From positions 2,914,001-2,978,000 of the forward strand of contig OZ242367.1 of the NCBI GenBank assembly GCA_965209015.1: a DNA stretch of 64,000 bases, written 5' to 3'. Below, piece after piece: positions 10,145-18,990 of this stretch; position 1 is the first letter of the stretch; the number at the start of each line of letters is the position of its first letter. The position numbers and the translations under genes are program-made. The notes beneath the pieces are model-generated. The model did not search any database. It was not told the origin of the DNA and worked only from the letters and a program-made list of their open reading frames with translations. This DNA comes from Bin80 sp965209015. GTDB taxonomy: Bacteria > Bacteroidota > Rhodothermia > Rhodothermales > Bin80.

Positions 10145-11692
10145 ATGAATAAGATTCGATTTTCCCCAACGATCCTAATTGTGTCTGTCGTCTTTATCGC
10201 AGGCGTACTGTCGGCTACTCTAGGAGCCAACTTGTTTAACTTGGGACAAAATGTGGGTACGGATGCACAAGCCGGTAATGTAGAAATCCTACAGGCACCC
10301 CCAGAAAGTTCACGTCTGGAATGGGAAGAGGCCTTCGTTAACGTTGCGGAAGTGGTGAATCCCGCCGTCGTACAAATTCGGTCTGCTGAGAAAATTGAAG
10401 TAAGTTCCAACAGCAGTATCTGGGAGGGGACTCCTTGGGAGCAGTTGATGCCGAATATGCCCCAAAATGCACCGCCACAGATCCGGCAAGGACTAGGATC
10501 GGGGGTCCTGATCCGGTCTGATGGATACATCGTAACCAATGATCATGTCGTTGGAAGTGCAGATAAGTTGCGCGTACAACTTTACGATGGTCGCACCTTT
10601 ACCGCTGAAGTCGTGGGCCGCGACCAAAATAGTGATCTAGCTGTGATCCGAATTGAAGAGACCGATCTGCCCACAGTCATGTTGGCACCATCTGCAAATG
10701 TTCGTGTCGGACAATGGGTGATGGCCTTTGGATCCCCACTTGATGAAGCATTGGACAATACCGTGACCGCCGGTATTGTTAGTGCTATTGGTCGAACCAG
10801 CAATCGACTAGCCCGAATCAATGTGTATTCTGACTTGATCCAAACGGATGCAGCAATCAATCGAGGAAATTCAGGTGGGCCCTTGGTTAACATGAGTGGA
10901 CAATTGGTTGGTATCAATTCTGCAATCCTGTCCCCCACCGGTAACAATGTTGGCATAGGGTTTGCTATTCCCGTCTCTATCGTAGGTAATGTGGCAACCC
11001 AGCTCATCGATAAGGGACGCGTTGACCGCGGGTACCTCGGAATTCGCTTTGACCGAGTTTCACAATCCCTGTCAACTGCTTTAGATGCTCCTCCCGGTTC
11101 CGCACAAGTCAGCCAAGTTGAAGACAACAGTGCTGCGGACAAGGCTGGTGTGGAAGCAGGAGATATTATTGCGGGGATTGATGGGGTTGAACTTGAAGAC
11201 TACCTACTACTTCGAACCACCATTGGGAATAAAGCTCCGGGAGATCAGGTGTTACTTGATGTGATCCGAGAGAATGAGCGCCTCCAGATCGAGGTGACCT
11301 TGGGCTCGCTACCCGATATACTGGCAGGAAATAATCAGCCTGATGAAACCAGACGTGAAGAGTCTGGAAAGCTGGATGAACTTGGGCTCATACTTCGAGA
11401 TCTGGATCGCGAGATCCTTGATGAACGCTTCCGTGTGTCCGAAGATGTAGAGGGGGTATGGATTCAGTCCATTGATGAAAGTAGTCAAGCTTTTGACGAG
11501 TCAGACCTCCGTCCCGACGACATCATCGTGGAAATTGATGAACAACCTGTCGCAAGCATTACAGAATTCCGGAAAATCTACAAGGATATTGAGCCAGGTG
11601 AAGTCTTTTTAGTCAAGGTATTGCGTGTGCAGGCAATCAATGAAAACACCAATGAATTTCTACCTCTGTTAACCGCATTGACCAAGCCATAG
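10145..11692 (+). CDS. degQ: Periplasmic serine protease Do/HtrA family
   Basis: A 515-residue HtrA/DegP-type protease-chaperone for misfolded envelope proteins. An N-terminal hydrophobic segment (about residues 9-28) is a signal peptide or membrane anchor. The catalytic triad is visible as H134 (VTNDHVVG), D164 (NSDLAVIRI) and S243 (NRGNSGGPL). Two PDZ-like regions follow (about residues 275-375 and 395-505), the first with the YLGIRFDRV start typical of PDZ1. DegP, DegQ and DegS cannot be told apart confidently; the two PDZ regions argue against DegS. It is monocistronic with a strong hairpin terminator downstream. Confidence 0.92.
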   Translation: MNKIRFSPTILIVSVVFIAGVLSATLGANLFNLGQNVGTDAQAGNVEILQAPPESSRLEWEEAFVNVAEVVNPAVVQIRSAEKIEVSSNSSIWEGTPWEQLMPNMPQNAPPQIRQGLGSGVLIRSDGYIVTNDHVVGSADKLRVQLYDGRTFTAEVVGRDQNSDLAVIRIEETDLPTVMLAPSANVRVGQWVMAFGSPLDEALDNTVTAGIVSAIGRTSNRLARINVYSDLIQTDAAINRGNSGGPLVNMSGQLVGINSAILSPTGNNVGIGFAIPVSIVGNVATQLIDKGRVDRGYLGIRFDRVSQSLSTALDAPPGSAQVSQVEDNSAADKAGVEAGDIIAGIDGVELEDYLLLRTTIGNKAPGDQVLLDVIRENERLQIEVTLGSLPDILAGNNQPDETRREESGKLDELGLILRDLDREILDERFRVSEDVEGVWIQSIDESSQAFDESDLRPDDIIVEIDEQPVASITEFRKIYKDIEPGEVFLVKVLRVQAINENTNEFLPLLTALTKP

Positions 11693-11732
11693 CAGACTCT
11701 CAGCTTACCGAAGAGTCAATTAGTATTCTACC

Positions 11733-11757
11733 CCTGGGGCCGATCTACGGCCCCAGG
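11733..11757 (+). terminator. Strong hairpin terminator after htrA
   Basis: A perfect 10-bp stem (CCTGGGGCCG with CGGCCCCAGG) with an ATCTA loop is followed by TTCATTTGTT. It lies 41 nt after the htrA stop and 16 nt before the aroB start, separating the two genes. Confidence 0.8.
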
Positions 11758-11772
11758 TTCATTTGTTGATCT

Positions 11773-12864
11773 ATGGAAGAGACAGCAATACTGGTTCAAT
11801 TAGGAGACGAAAGGTCGTACCCTATTCAGTTTGCTCCTCTTGGGGATCTACCTCACAGGCTGGCATCAACTGGCATTCGTAAGGGGCCTTGTATTGTGAT
11901 TACGGACAATAATGTCGCCACTATTCATCTCGAACCACTTCGTGAAATTCTCTTGGAATCCAGATGGGGACCGATCACAGAGATTCTGATTCCTCCAGGT
12001 GAATCTTCCAAGAGCCGGGGGCCCCTGCAGTACATCTACGATCAAGCTCTTGCTGCCAATATTGATCGTCAAACTCCAATTTTTGCCCTCGGTGGTGGGG
12101 TGATCGGAGATCTGGCTGGCTTTGCCGCTGCAACCCTGCTTCGGGGACTTCCTCTCGTCCACCTACCAACCTCGCTGATTGCTCAAGTAGATAGCTCAAT
12201 CGGTGGAAAAACCGGGATCAATCACTCATTGGGTAAGAATCTGATTGGATCGTTTTACCAGCCAAATCTGGTATTCTCTGACTTGGATACCCTCCAAAGC
12301 CTACCTCAACTGGAGTGGATTAGCGGACTCGCAGAGGTGATCAAACATGGTCTGATCACTGATGCGGACTTCGTGGGACAACTCTCCAAAAACTGGGACC
12401 TTATCCTTCGTAGAGATCAAACGACTATTCGGAAAATGATTGTGCGGGCAACAGAGATCAAGGCAATCATTGTTGGAGAAGATGAGCATGAAACCTCCAG
12501 ACGAGCGATCTTGAATTTTGGACATACCTTCGCTCACTCAATTGAACGGGTAGCAGGGTATGGGGAGTTTACCCACGGAGAAGCCGTGGCTCTTGGAATG
12601 CGGGCAGCCACGAAGGTCTCTTCCATCGTGAACCCGGACCTGCCTACCGCCAAGATTGATGCTTTGCTCAGACGATTACCTATTCGAAACTCTCTTACCC
12701 ATCTCAGCCCCAAAATTTTGACTGAGGCAATGTATTACGATAAAAAAGTGGATTCAGGGAATCTTCGCCTCATCCTACTCCGTGAAATTGGAGATGCCTA
12801 TATCACTGATCAGATCAGTGAGGAACTAATCCAGGTAGGTTGGGATTCGCTAATGCACGAATAG
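11773..12864 (+). CDS. aroB: 3-dehydroquinate synthase
   Basis: AroB, 363 residues, converts DAHP to 3-dehydroquinate, the second step of the shikimate pathway, using NAD+ and a divalent metal. Motifs: the NAD-binding GGGVIGDLAGFAAATLLRG, the PTSLIAQVDSSIGGKTGIN stretch, GKNLIGSFYQP, EVIKHGLI and the metal-ligand histidines in NFGHTFAHSIE and HGEAVALG. Length is normal. It starts right behind the htrA terminator without an evident Shine-Dalgarno site; the next gene begins 46 bp downstream. Confidence 0.95.
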   Translation: MEETAILVQLGDERSYPIQFAPLGDLPHRLASTGIRKGPCIVITDNNVATIHLEPLREILLESRWGPITEILIPPGESSKSRGPLQYIYDQALAANIDRQTPIFALGGGVIGDLAGFAAATLLRGLPLVHLPTSLIAQVDSSIGGKTGINHSLGKNLIGSFYQPNLVFSDLDTLQSLPQLEWISGLAEVIKHGLITDADFVGQLSKNWDLILRRDQTTIRKMIVRATEIKAIIVGEDEHETSRRAILNFGHTFAHSIERVAGYGEFTHGEAVALGMRAATKVSSIVNPDLPTAKIDALLRRLPIRNSLTHLSPKILTEAMYYDKKVDSGNLRLILLREIGDAYITDQISEELIQVGWDSLMHE

Positions 12865-12910
12865 CACTTGATCTCCAGCAAGACCTTTCCCTGATAGACA
12901 CCCACCAATC

Positions 12911-14236
12911 ATGCAAAGAATCTTTTTCCTTTTCCTGCTTTTCCCCTGCGTTACGATCACCCATGCGCAAACTCCAAATATTGTTCTGATTGTCGCCGAT
13001 GACCTTGGATTTGGAGATCTGTCTGCCTATGGCGCCAACGATATGCATACTCCGGCCCTTGACAGTCTTGCTGCATCTGGAGTAAAATTCACCCAGTTCT
13101 ATGCGAATTCGCCAGTTTGCTCACCTACCAGAGCTTCCCTCCTTTCAGGTCGATACCCTCCCATGGTTGGGGTTCCCGGAGTCATTCGTAGCCATACATG
13201 GGAGAACTGGGGAAAGCTAATACCGGATGCCAAGCTACTGCCGGAGATGCTCCGCGGAAATGGTTATCACACAGGCATGGTAGGAAAGTGGCATCTCGGA
13301 TTGAGTGCTCCCGATCGTCCGGTGGATCGAGGGTTTGATCATTATGAGGGGTTCCTCAGTGGCATGATGGATGATTATTATGAGCATCAGCGCAATGGTC
13401 TGAACTATATGCGGCGCGGGGAAGATGCCATTTACCCAGAGGGACATGCAACGGAGCTGTTCACGAACTGGGCAGTGCGCTACATTGAAAGCCGTACCAG
13501 TTCACCCGCCCCCTTCTTCTTGTATTTAGCCTATACCGCCCCGCATACCCCAATCCAACCGCCGGATGAATGGATAGAGAAAATTCATGAGCGCCAGCCA
13601 GGTATAGATTCAACCCGAGCAAAGCTTGTTGCACTGATTGAACACATGGATCACGGGATTGGGCAGGTTCTGGCAGCTCTGAAAGAAAACAACTTTCATG
13701 ATCAAACGCTTGTCCTATTTGTCAGCGATAATGGTGGTCAACTCAATGTCGGGGCCAATAATGGTTCTTTGCGGGAAGGCAAAGGAACCGTCTATGAAGG
13801 GGGGCTTCGGGTTCCAGCGATTGCCTCTTGGCCGAATCAGATTTCCTCAGGCGTCGTCAGTGATGCCCTCCTGACTACAATGGATATTTATCCTATGATT
13901 CTTGAAGTAGCCCGGATTCGAATGACTCACTTGATTGATGGAGTGAGCTTCCTTGAAGCTCTTATGGGTGGATCAGAACCGGATCCGAATCGAACTCTCT
14001 TTTTCTCTCGAAGGGAGGGCTGGTTGCGATTTGGAGGCAAAACAATTGAAGCCGTTCGGAAAGGCGCTTGGAAGCTTCTCCAGAATACCCCATACACCCC
14101 ACTGGAGTTGTATAATCTTGAGCAGGATCCATCTGAAACGATAGATCTTGCTACAACTGAAACCGAGGTTTTTCGCGAACTTGCCGGTTTGCTTCGTCAA
14201 TACATTCAAGACAGCGGCAAAGTACCTTGGCAGTAG
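12911..14236 (+). CDS. Secreted sulfatase (arylsulfatase family)
   Basis: A 441-residue formylglycine-dependent sulfatase. A signal peptide (residues 1 to about 19, ending THAQ) exports it. The metal-binding start NIVLIVADDLGFGDL (D30, D31) and the signature C-S-P-T-R-A-S (C70, the residue converted to formylglycine) are present, followed by GKWHLG and the second metal site in VSDNGG. It hydrolyses sulfate esters, probably of polysaccharides; the substrate cannot be told. The C-terminal half is duplicated as a decayed copy at 17563-18215. Confidence 0.93.
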   Translation: MQRIFFLFLLFPCVTITHAQTPNIVLIVADDLGFGDLSAYGANDMHTPALDSLAASGVKFTQFYANSPVCSPTRASLLSGRYPPMVGVPGVIRSHTWENWGKLIPDAKLLPEMLRGNGYHTGMVGKWHLGLSAPDRPVDRGFDHYEGFLSGMMDDYYEHQRNGLNYMRRGEDAIYPEGHATELFTNWAVRYIESRTSSPAPFFLYLAYTAPHTPIQPPDEWIEKIHERQPGIDSTRAKLVALIEHMDHGIGQVLAALKENNFHDQTLVLFVSDNGGQLNVGANNGSLREGKGTVYEGGLRVPAIASWPNQISSGVVSDALLTTMDIYPMILEVARIRMTHLIDGVSFLEALMGGSEPDPNRTLFFSRREGWLRFGGKTIEAVRKGAWKLLQNTPYTPLELYNLEQDPSETIDLATTETEVFRELAGLLRQYIQDSGKVPWQ

Positions 14237-14579
14237 AGCATACAAGATTTTCGAGAGGGGACATGATCGGGAAATAGCCAAGATGTGTTGAGCCGCTGTC
14301 CAAAATCTCAAAATATGCCTGAATTTAGATCCCCTAGGCGTATCAAGAGTCCAAGGTATAACTTAACAGTGTCCAGATCAGTATCATCATGTGGAGGCAA
14401 TAAATACGGACAGTCTTGCGAATTTTCACTTGCATGGGCTTAACCAAGATCTGTGCTAGAAAATGGAAGGTGACTGTGTTTTCATTAATTCTCCAATGCT
14501 TCCTCCTTTGGATGATGAATTTCGGGTTGCATTGGAAGAGATTAAAGCAGAACCTGGTTCGTCTGAGTACAACCATTCT

Positions 14580-15027
14580 ACGAGCAAGCCCTCGCTTGAC
14601 CGCACGTTCCATGATATTGGAGATCATTCTCCAACTCACCTTCAGTCGAGTTGCCACCGTGGATAGACTGCCAGCATCCTCGGACCAGTCAATTACACGC
14701 GCCTCAAATCCGGTCGTAAACTGCACCCGCGCATCCGCCCATGGCACCGATACCATCTTGATCCCATGCTCCGAACACTGCACGCGAAGAACCCTCGCTA
14801 CCACATTGAGTGTGATAGTCACAGATTCGCGTATGACACCACTTCCGACGACGATGGTCGTAACCCGGACAAGCTTTCCCACACTCGGGACAACGTAACA
14901 CCAAATCCTTTGAATAGATGACATGGATCTCCGCCGTCAACTGCTCGGAATCATAGGTGATCTCCGATACCTCCCACGAAGAGCCTATACCGAAGAGCTC
15001 ACTAAGATCTTGAATTTGTATCGCCAT
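14580..15027 (-). pseudogene. ISL3-family transposase remnant, frameshifted
   Basis: Starting at 15027 the frame reads a typical ISL3 N-terminus (MAIQIQDLSELFGIGSSWEV) and zinc-binding segment (RCPECGKACPGYDHRRRKWCHTR). Near 14815 the homology jumps to another frame, which continues LRVQCSEHGIKMVSVPW and then the helix-turn-helix part (TRLKVSWRMISNIMERAVKRGLAR). Nothing of the DDE catalytic domain is recognisable after about 14580. It is a dead N-terminal fragment of about 150 residues marking past IS activity in the accessory region. Confidence 0.8.
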
Positions 15028-15126
15028 GAATCGATCAATTGGTTGATTGGTTAATGAAAATGGATCGCGTATCTACCCATAAAATAAACATCAAAATCGA
15101 CTCTGAACCCAATCCATCTCATGACC

Positions 15127-15173
15127 GTTCATCCTAATTCTGGGGCCTTGCCCACTTAAAAAGCTGTAGACCC
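15127..15173 (+). repeat. Dispersed repeat, copy 1 (left of DUF262-HEPN)
   Basis: A 47-bp element beginning GTTCATCCTAATT and ending TAAAAAGCTGTAGACCC. A second copy in the same orientation lies at 17016-17063, so the pair brackets the DUF262-HEPN module. Confidence 0.65.
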
Positions 15174-15375
15174 AAATTGAAAATGCCTCAGAGTCGGTAT
15201 CAAGAGTGGCAAACTTCTGGTAAGATACTGGGGAACATGTAGATATGTGTTTTGTATCCTACTCTAATCCAAAAAGATTACCTGAAATACCTGCCTATAT
15301 AAATGAAGTGCCTTTACACAACATGATGGATGTACTTGCTCATGGAGTTCCCTCTTCCGCTTAAAAATTGCGACC

Positions 15376-16521
15376 ATGGATCCAATTAAAGAAATGAATC
15401 ATGAACACAACGCATTATCCGATCCTGATGTGAATATTGAAATTGAAGATTCCACCGAAGAGGAGAAAGATATCACCATATCCTACGAGTATGATATTTC
15501 CTCCTATGGAGCTGACTTTCCTGTAGAATCACTTGTTCAGAGACTTCGGAGAGGAGATATACTCGTCCCTAGGTTTGGGGAGTATGTCAGTGACGATCAC
15601 GATATTTCGGGTTTTCAGCGAAATTATGTTTGGTCAAAGCCAAAAGCTGATCGATTTATTGAATCCCTTCTTCTTGGGTTGCCTGTACCCAGTATTTTTT
15701 TGGTTCAGGATGAAGGAAAGCGTTTACTAGTCTTAGACGGTCAGCAACGGCTACTTACCTTACTTAACTATTACGGATCAGGAGAAGCACAAAACAAAAT
15801 TCGATTAGGTCCGAATGTGCATCTAGGTTACAGGGGGAAAAGTTATCATGATCTCCACGATTCAGATCGCAGAACACTTGATGATAGTCTCATCCACGCA
15901 ATAGTGGTCAAACAGTTAAAACCAAAGGGTGACCAAAGTAGTGTCTATGATATCTTTGAACGCCTGAATACAGGGGGTATGAATTTACAACCCCAGGAAA
16001 TCAGGAGCGCCCTTTATCATGGTAAACTGGCAGATTTACTCTCAAAACTCAACAATGATACTAACTGGCGCTCCCTCTACGGTAGTAAATCAAATCGACT
16101 TAAGGATTTAGAAATGATCCTTAGATTCTTTGCCTTCTACTATGATGGGAGTAGCTATAACAAGCCAATGAAGGACTTTTTGAACAAGTACATGAGCAAA
16201 AATCGGAATCTCGAGTGTCAAAGTGAGGAGGAGCTCAAAAATCTATTTGAGAAGACCACACGCTTTGTAAATCAAAACTTGGGGCGCAAAGCATTCCGGC
16301 CCTTTGGCGTCTTGAATGCTTCTGTCCTTGATTCCGTAATGACTAGTATCGCCAAAAGAATTGAAGAACATCACGTAAGTGATCCATCCTTGGTTAAAAA
16401 TAAGCTGAATGATTTGCTCAGTGACCATGACTTTCTTGAAGCAGTAAAGGCGGGAACTTCAGATGAGAGTAAGGTCCAAACTCGTATGCAACTCGCTTCA
16501 AAAATGTTTGAAACTATTTGA
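15376..16521 (+). CDS. DUF262 (GmrS-like, ParB-fold) protein
   Basis: A 381-residue DUF262 protein. Its domain starts with ISGFQRNYVWSKPKADRFIESLLLGLPVPSIFL and holds the diagnostic DGQQR motif (LVLDGQQRLLTLL, about residues 119-131), part of the nucleotide-binding ParB/sulfiredoxin-like pocket. DUF262 proteins include the N-terminal half of GmrSD, which restricts modified phage DNA, but this one lacks the HNH-bearing DUF1524 partner. The stop overlaps the start of a HEPN gene, so the two form a coupled pair, probably a defence or toxin-antitoxin unit. The acidic N-terminal 50 residues are low-complexity. Confidence 0.85.
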   Translation: MDPIKEMNHEHNALSDPDVNIEIEDSTEEEKDITISYEYDISSYGADFPVESLVQRLRRGDILVPRFGEYVSDDHDISGFQRNYVWSKPKADRFIESLLLGLPVPSIFLVQDEGKRLLVLDGQQRLLTLLNYYGSGEAQNKIRLGPNVHLGYRGKSYHDLHDSDRRTLDDSLIHAIVVKQLKPKGDQSSVYDIFERLNTGGMNLQPQEIRSALYHGKLADLLSKLNNDTNWRSLYGSKSNRLKDLEMILRFFAFYYDGSSYNKPMKDFLNKYMSKNRNLECQSEEELKNLFEKTTRFVNQNLGRKAFRPFGVLNASVLDSVMTSIAKRIEEHHVSDPSLVKNKLNDLLSDHDFLEAVKAGTSDESKVQTRMQLASKMFETI

Positions 16522-17000
16522 TGATTCATCATCAACAGCTTACGACCATGAAGCAGCGGCTAGATGCCGCCTTTGAGCGAATTGATACAATTAGTTCAGA
16601 CAATCTTGAATTGAGGGCGGATTATGCCAGATATCTTTGTGTTCTGGTGTCTGGGTATATCGAAACTTCCATCTCTTATATCATTCGTGAACACGCAAGT
16701 CGAAACGGATCCCTTACACTCCAGAAATACATAGGGAAGAGAATGGAGAAATTCACGAATGCAAATCCTCAAAAAATCATAGACTTATTGGGTAGCTTCA
16801 ATGATGAGTGGCAGATGGAGATAACAAAGTATTTTCACAATGATGATCGGAAGACCGCGATTAATACTATCATCTCAAATCGTCACCGTATTGCTCACGG
16901 TCAAAGTTCACACATTACTATTCATGAGATTCGTAGTTACTATGAAGAGGCACAAAAAGTTGTGGCAAAAACACAGACTCTCTGTTTGAATGGTGGATAG
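16521..17000 (+). CDS. HEPN-domain putative RNase/toxin
   Basis: A helical protein of 159 residues with the HEPN signature R-x4-H in ISNRHRIAHGQ near its C-terminus, preceded by the polar-residue helix found in MAE_28990/RiboL-PSP-HEPN-like families. HEPN proteins of this kind are commonly metal-independent RNases in toxin-antitoxin and abortive-infection systems. The ATG overlaps the DUF262 stop by one base (TGATG), implying translational coupling; a TTG one codon upstream is an alternative start. Which of the two partners is toxin and which regulator cannot be read from sequence. Confidence 0.75.
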   Translation: MIHHQQLTTMKQRLDAAFERIDTISSDNLELRADYARYLCVLVSGYIETSISYIIREHASRNGSLTLQKYIGKRMEKFTNANPQKIIDLLGSFNDEWQMEITKYFHNDDRKTAINTIISNRHRIAHGQSSHITIHEIRSYYEEAQKVVAKTQTLCLNGG

Positions 17001-17015
17001 GTTCATCCCATAGCT

Positions 17016-17063
17016 GTTCATCCCAATTTTGATACCTTAATCCACCTAAAAAGCTGAAGACCC
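17016..17063 (+). repeat. Dispersed repeat, copy 2 (right of DUF262-HEPN)
   Basis: 48 bp beginning GTTCATCCCAATT and ending TAAAAAGCTGAAGACCC, about three-quarters identical by eye to 15127-15173 and in the same orientation. It begins 16 nt after the HEPN stop codon. Confidence 0.65.
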
Positions 17064-17190
17064 TCCATTTTAATTGGGACACCCAATCCGCTCTATTGGG
17101 AGTCCCGATCGAACGGAGCATCCTAATCGGATGCAGTTGAGCCGCACAATCTGTCGGAGGTGAGCCACCTATTTTTCGTGTAGGTGAACG

Positions 17191-17373
17191 TCATGATGGG
17201 TAAGTTTCAAGTTCAAATTCTTGCTGTCCTTCTACCTTCCGCATTGACTCCCCAGACAGATTAATTTTGTGTGCATTGTTGATCAGTCGGTCCATGATTG
17301 CGTCCGCTAACGTTGCATCCTCCATGATCTCGTACCATTTCTCCAAGGCATATTGACTGGTCACAACCGTAGA
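17191..17373 (-). pseudogene. istB: IS21-family istB 3' fragment
   Basis: The minus strand encodes the last 60 or so residues of an IstB ATPase: STVVTSQYALEKWYEIM, then TLADAIMDRLINNAHKI and LSGESMRK, ending at the stop 17191-17193. This is the standard IstB C-terminus. The upstream part is missing, and at about 17372 it is joined directly to hipA-like sequence on the opposite strand. GTGAGCCACC at 17160-17169 just downstream may be part of the element's terminal repeats. Confidence 0.8.
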
Positions 17374-17562
17374 GCGTGCGTGAATTCTTTTTGCTCTGGG
17401 TACTGGGGCAAGATTTATCCGGCACCGTGGTGGTTCAGTCTACGAAGGGAGAAGAGTACCTATCCAATACCAATGGCAATGATGCTCAGAAAGGACACCT
17501 CGCACTAACCGAACACATGATCCAAACGATTGACAAGCATTTAGATAGTGCATACCAGAAAA
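17372..17562 (+). pseudogene. hipA relic with internal deletion
   Basis: The sequence reads VREFFLLWVLGQDLSGTVVVQ, closely matching residues from about 93 of the intact HipA at 18983-20215. It then jumps to the C-terminal HipA segment HLALTEHMIQTIDKHLDS (intact: HLALTEPMIQTIDTHLDR). About 260 residues, including the whole kinase core, are missing. The frame continues without a stop into a sulfatase fragment, giving a chimeric open frame of about 133 codons (17376-17777). It is a rearrangement product rather than a functional toxin. Confidence 0.75.
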
Positions 17563-18215
17563 ATCATGAACGCCAACCAGAGATAGATTCAACCCGAGCA
17601 AAACTAGTTGCCCTGATTGAACACATGGATGACGGGATTGGGCGGGTTCTATCAGCCCTGAAACAACACGGCTTTCACGATCAGACGCTTGTCTTATGTG
17701 TGAGCGATAACGGTGGTCAACTCAACGTTGAAGCCAACAACGGTTCATTATGCGAAAGGGAAAGGGATGGTCTATGAAGGTGGGATTCGGATCCCATCGA
17801 TAGTTTCCTGGCCAAATCATAGTTCTTCTGGAACCGTCAGTGATGCCCTCCTGACCACAATGGATATTTATCCTACAATTCTTGAAGCCGCCGAGATTCG
17901 AGTTACTCATTTAATTGATGAAGTCACCTTCCTTGAAACTCTGACAGGTGGGTCGGAGCCGGATCCGAATCGGACTCTCTATTTTTCTCGGGGGGAGGGC
18001 CGGTTGCGATTTGGAGGAAAAACGATTGAAGCCGTTCGGAAAGGCGCTTGGAAGCTTCTCCAGAATACCCCATACACCCCACTGGAGTTGTATAATCTTG
18101 AGCAGGATCCATCTGAGTCAACGGATCTTTCCACTACTGAACCTGAATTTTTCGTGAACTTTCCGGCCTGCTTCGTCAATACATTCAAGACAGCAGCAAA
18201 GTAGCCTGGCAGTAA
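17563..18215 (+). pseudogene. Decayed duplicate of the sulfatase C-terminal half
   Basis: It matches the sulfatase at 12911-14236 from HERQPGIDSTRAKLVALIEHM to the end; parts (18010-18116 against 14028-14135) are nearly identical at DNA level. The copy lacks the N-terminal half with the formylglycine site and carries two frameshifts, one near 17755 and one in the T run near 18150. Correcting the second recovers the parental ending, with the stop at 18213-18215. It is non-functional and was produced by duplication. Confidence 0.85.
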
Positions 18216-18353
18216 AACATACACGCTTCTCTTGGGACGAATCCCAATAGGGAACTCTGGAACTTTGGGTTAGGGAATCTCCCTGCAGATCCTGTCATCC
18301 CCTAAAAATACGCTCCATCTAACCCCAAGAAGGGAATTTGATATATTATTGTG

Positions 18354-18373
18354 CATCATTTTCTCTGATGATG
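18354..18373 (+). promoter_or_regulatory. Putative HipB operator
   Basis: A perfect inverted repeat CATCAT-N8-ATGATG lies 18 bp before the hipB start. The 6-N8-6 layout resembles the E. coli HipB operator TATCC-N8-GGATA, so autoregulation of hipBA here is likely. TTATAAACTATCATT between it and the ATG could contain the -10 region. Confidence 0.6.
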
Positions 18374-18390
18374 TGTTATAAACTATCATT

Positions 18391-18990
18391 ATGAGCATTG
18401 TAGCCGAACATCTCAGCGTTGCGCTTAGAATCTCCAGAATCAATTTGGGGGTGAGCCAACGAGACTTAAGTCTCAAATCTGGTATTCCGCAAGCGCAAAT
18501 ATCCAAATTTGAAAATGGTAAGGTTGATCTGCGACTTTCCAGTCTGGTGACCCTATTTAGAGCACTGGAACTGGAACTGGAGCTCGTGCCGAGACGATCT
18601 GTACCTGCTGTTCAGGCTATTGTGCGAACTACGATGAAGCGCCCAACAGTTGATCCAAAACTCATCGCCAAAGCCCAATCCGCATTGGAATATATTTGGC
18701 AAAAGATTGTGGGGGCTGGCTACCAGACGAACCAACTTGAACGTCTGCAAGATTTTAGGAGTTTTCTAGGTAGAAGCCCAATTCCTGCGGATCAGACGGA
18801 TCATTTGAAACGTTTGGTGGCCTACCTTGAGCGAATTCAGACTTCCCCAATCGATACCAAGAAGCTTGAAATGCTGCTTAACAGGTCGGAAAAATTTCAG
18901 ACACAACTCCGAAACGCTTTGGCCCAATCAGTTGAAACCCCACAGCCTCTACCTGCTTACGCTCTGGAAAATATAGATCAAGATGCCTGA
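18391..18990 (+). CDS. hipB: HipB-like XRE antitoxin/repressor
   Basis: A 199-residue protein with an N-terminal XRE helix-turn-helix (about residues 10-65: RISRINLGVSQRDLSLKSGIPQAQISKFENGK). It should bind the palindrome in front of the gene and neutralise HipA. It is longer than E. coli HipB (88 residues); the extra helical C-terminal region of about 130 residues is of unknown role. The stop overlaps the hipA start by 8 nt, the usual antitoxin-first coupling. Confidence 0.85.
   Translation: MSIVAEHLSVALRISRINLGVSQRDLSLKSGIPQAQISKFENGKVDLRLSSLVTLFRALELELELVPRRSVPAVQAIVRTTMKRPTVDPKLIAKAQSALEYIWQKIVGAGYQTNQLERLQDFRSFLGRSPIPADQTDHLKRLVAYLERIQTSPIDTKKLEMLLNRSEKFQTQLRNALAQSVETPQPLPAYALENIDQDA

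Noticed and set aside
14416..14898. 160-codon plus-strand frame in the ISL3 relic
   Set aside because: It is antisense to recognisable ISL3 transposase sequence.
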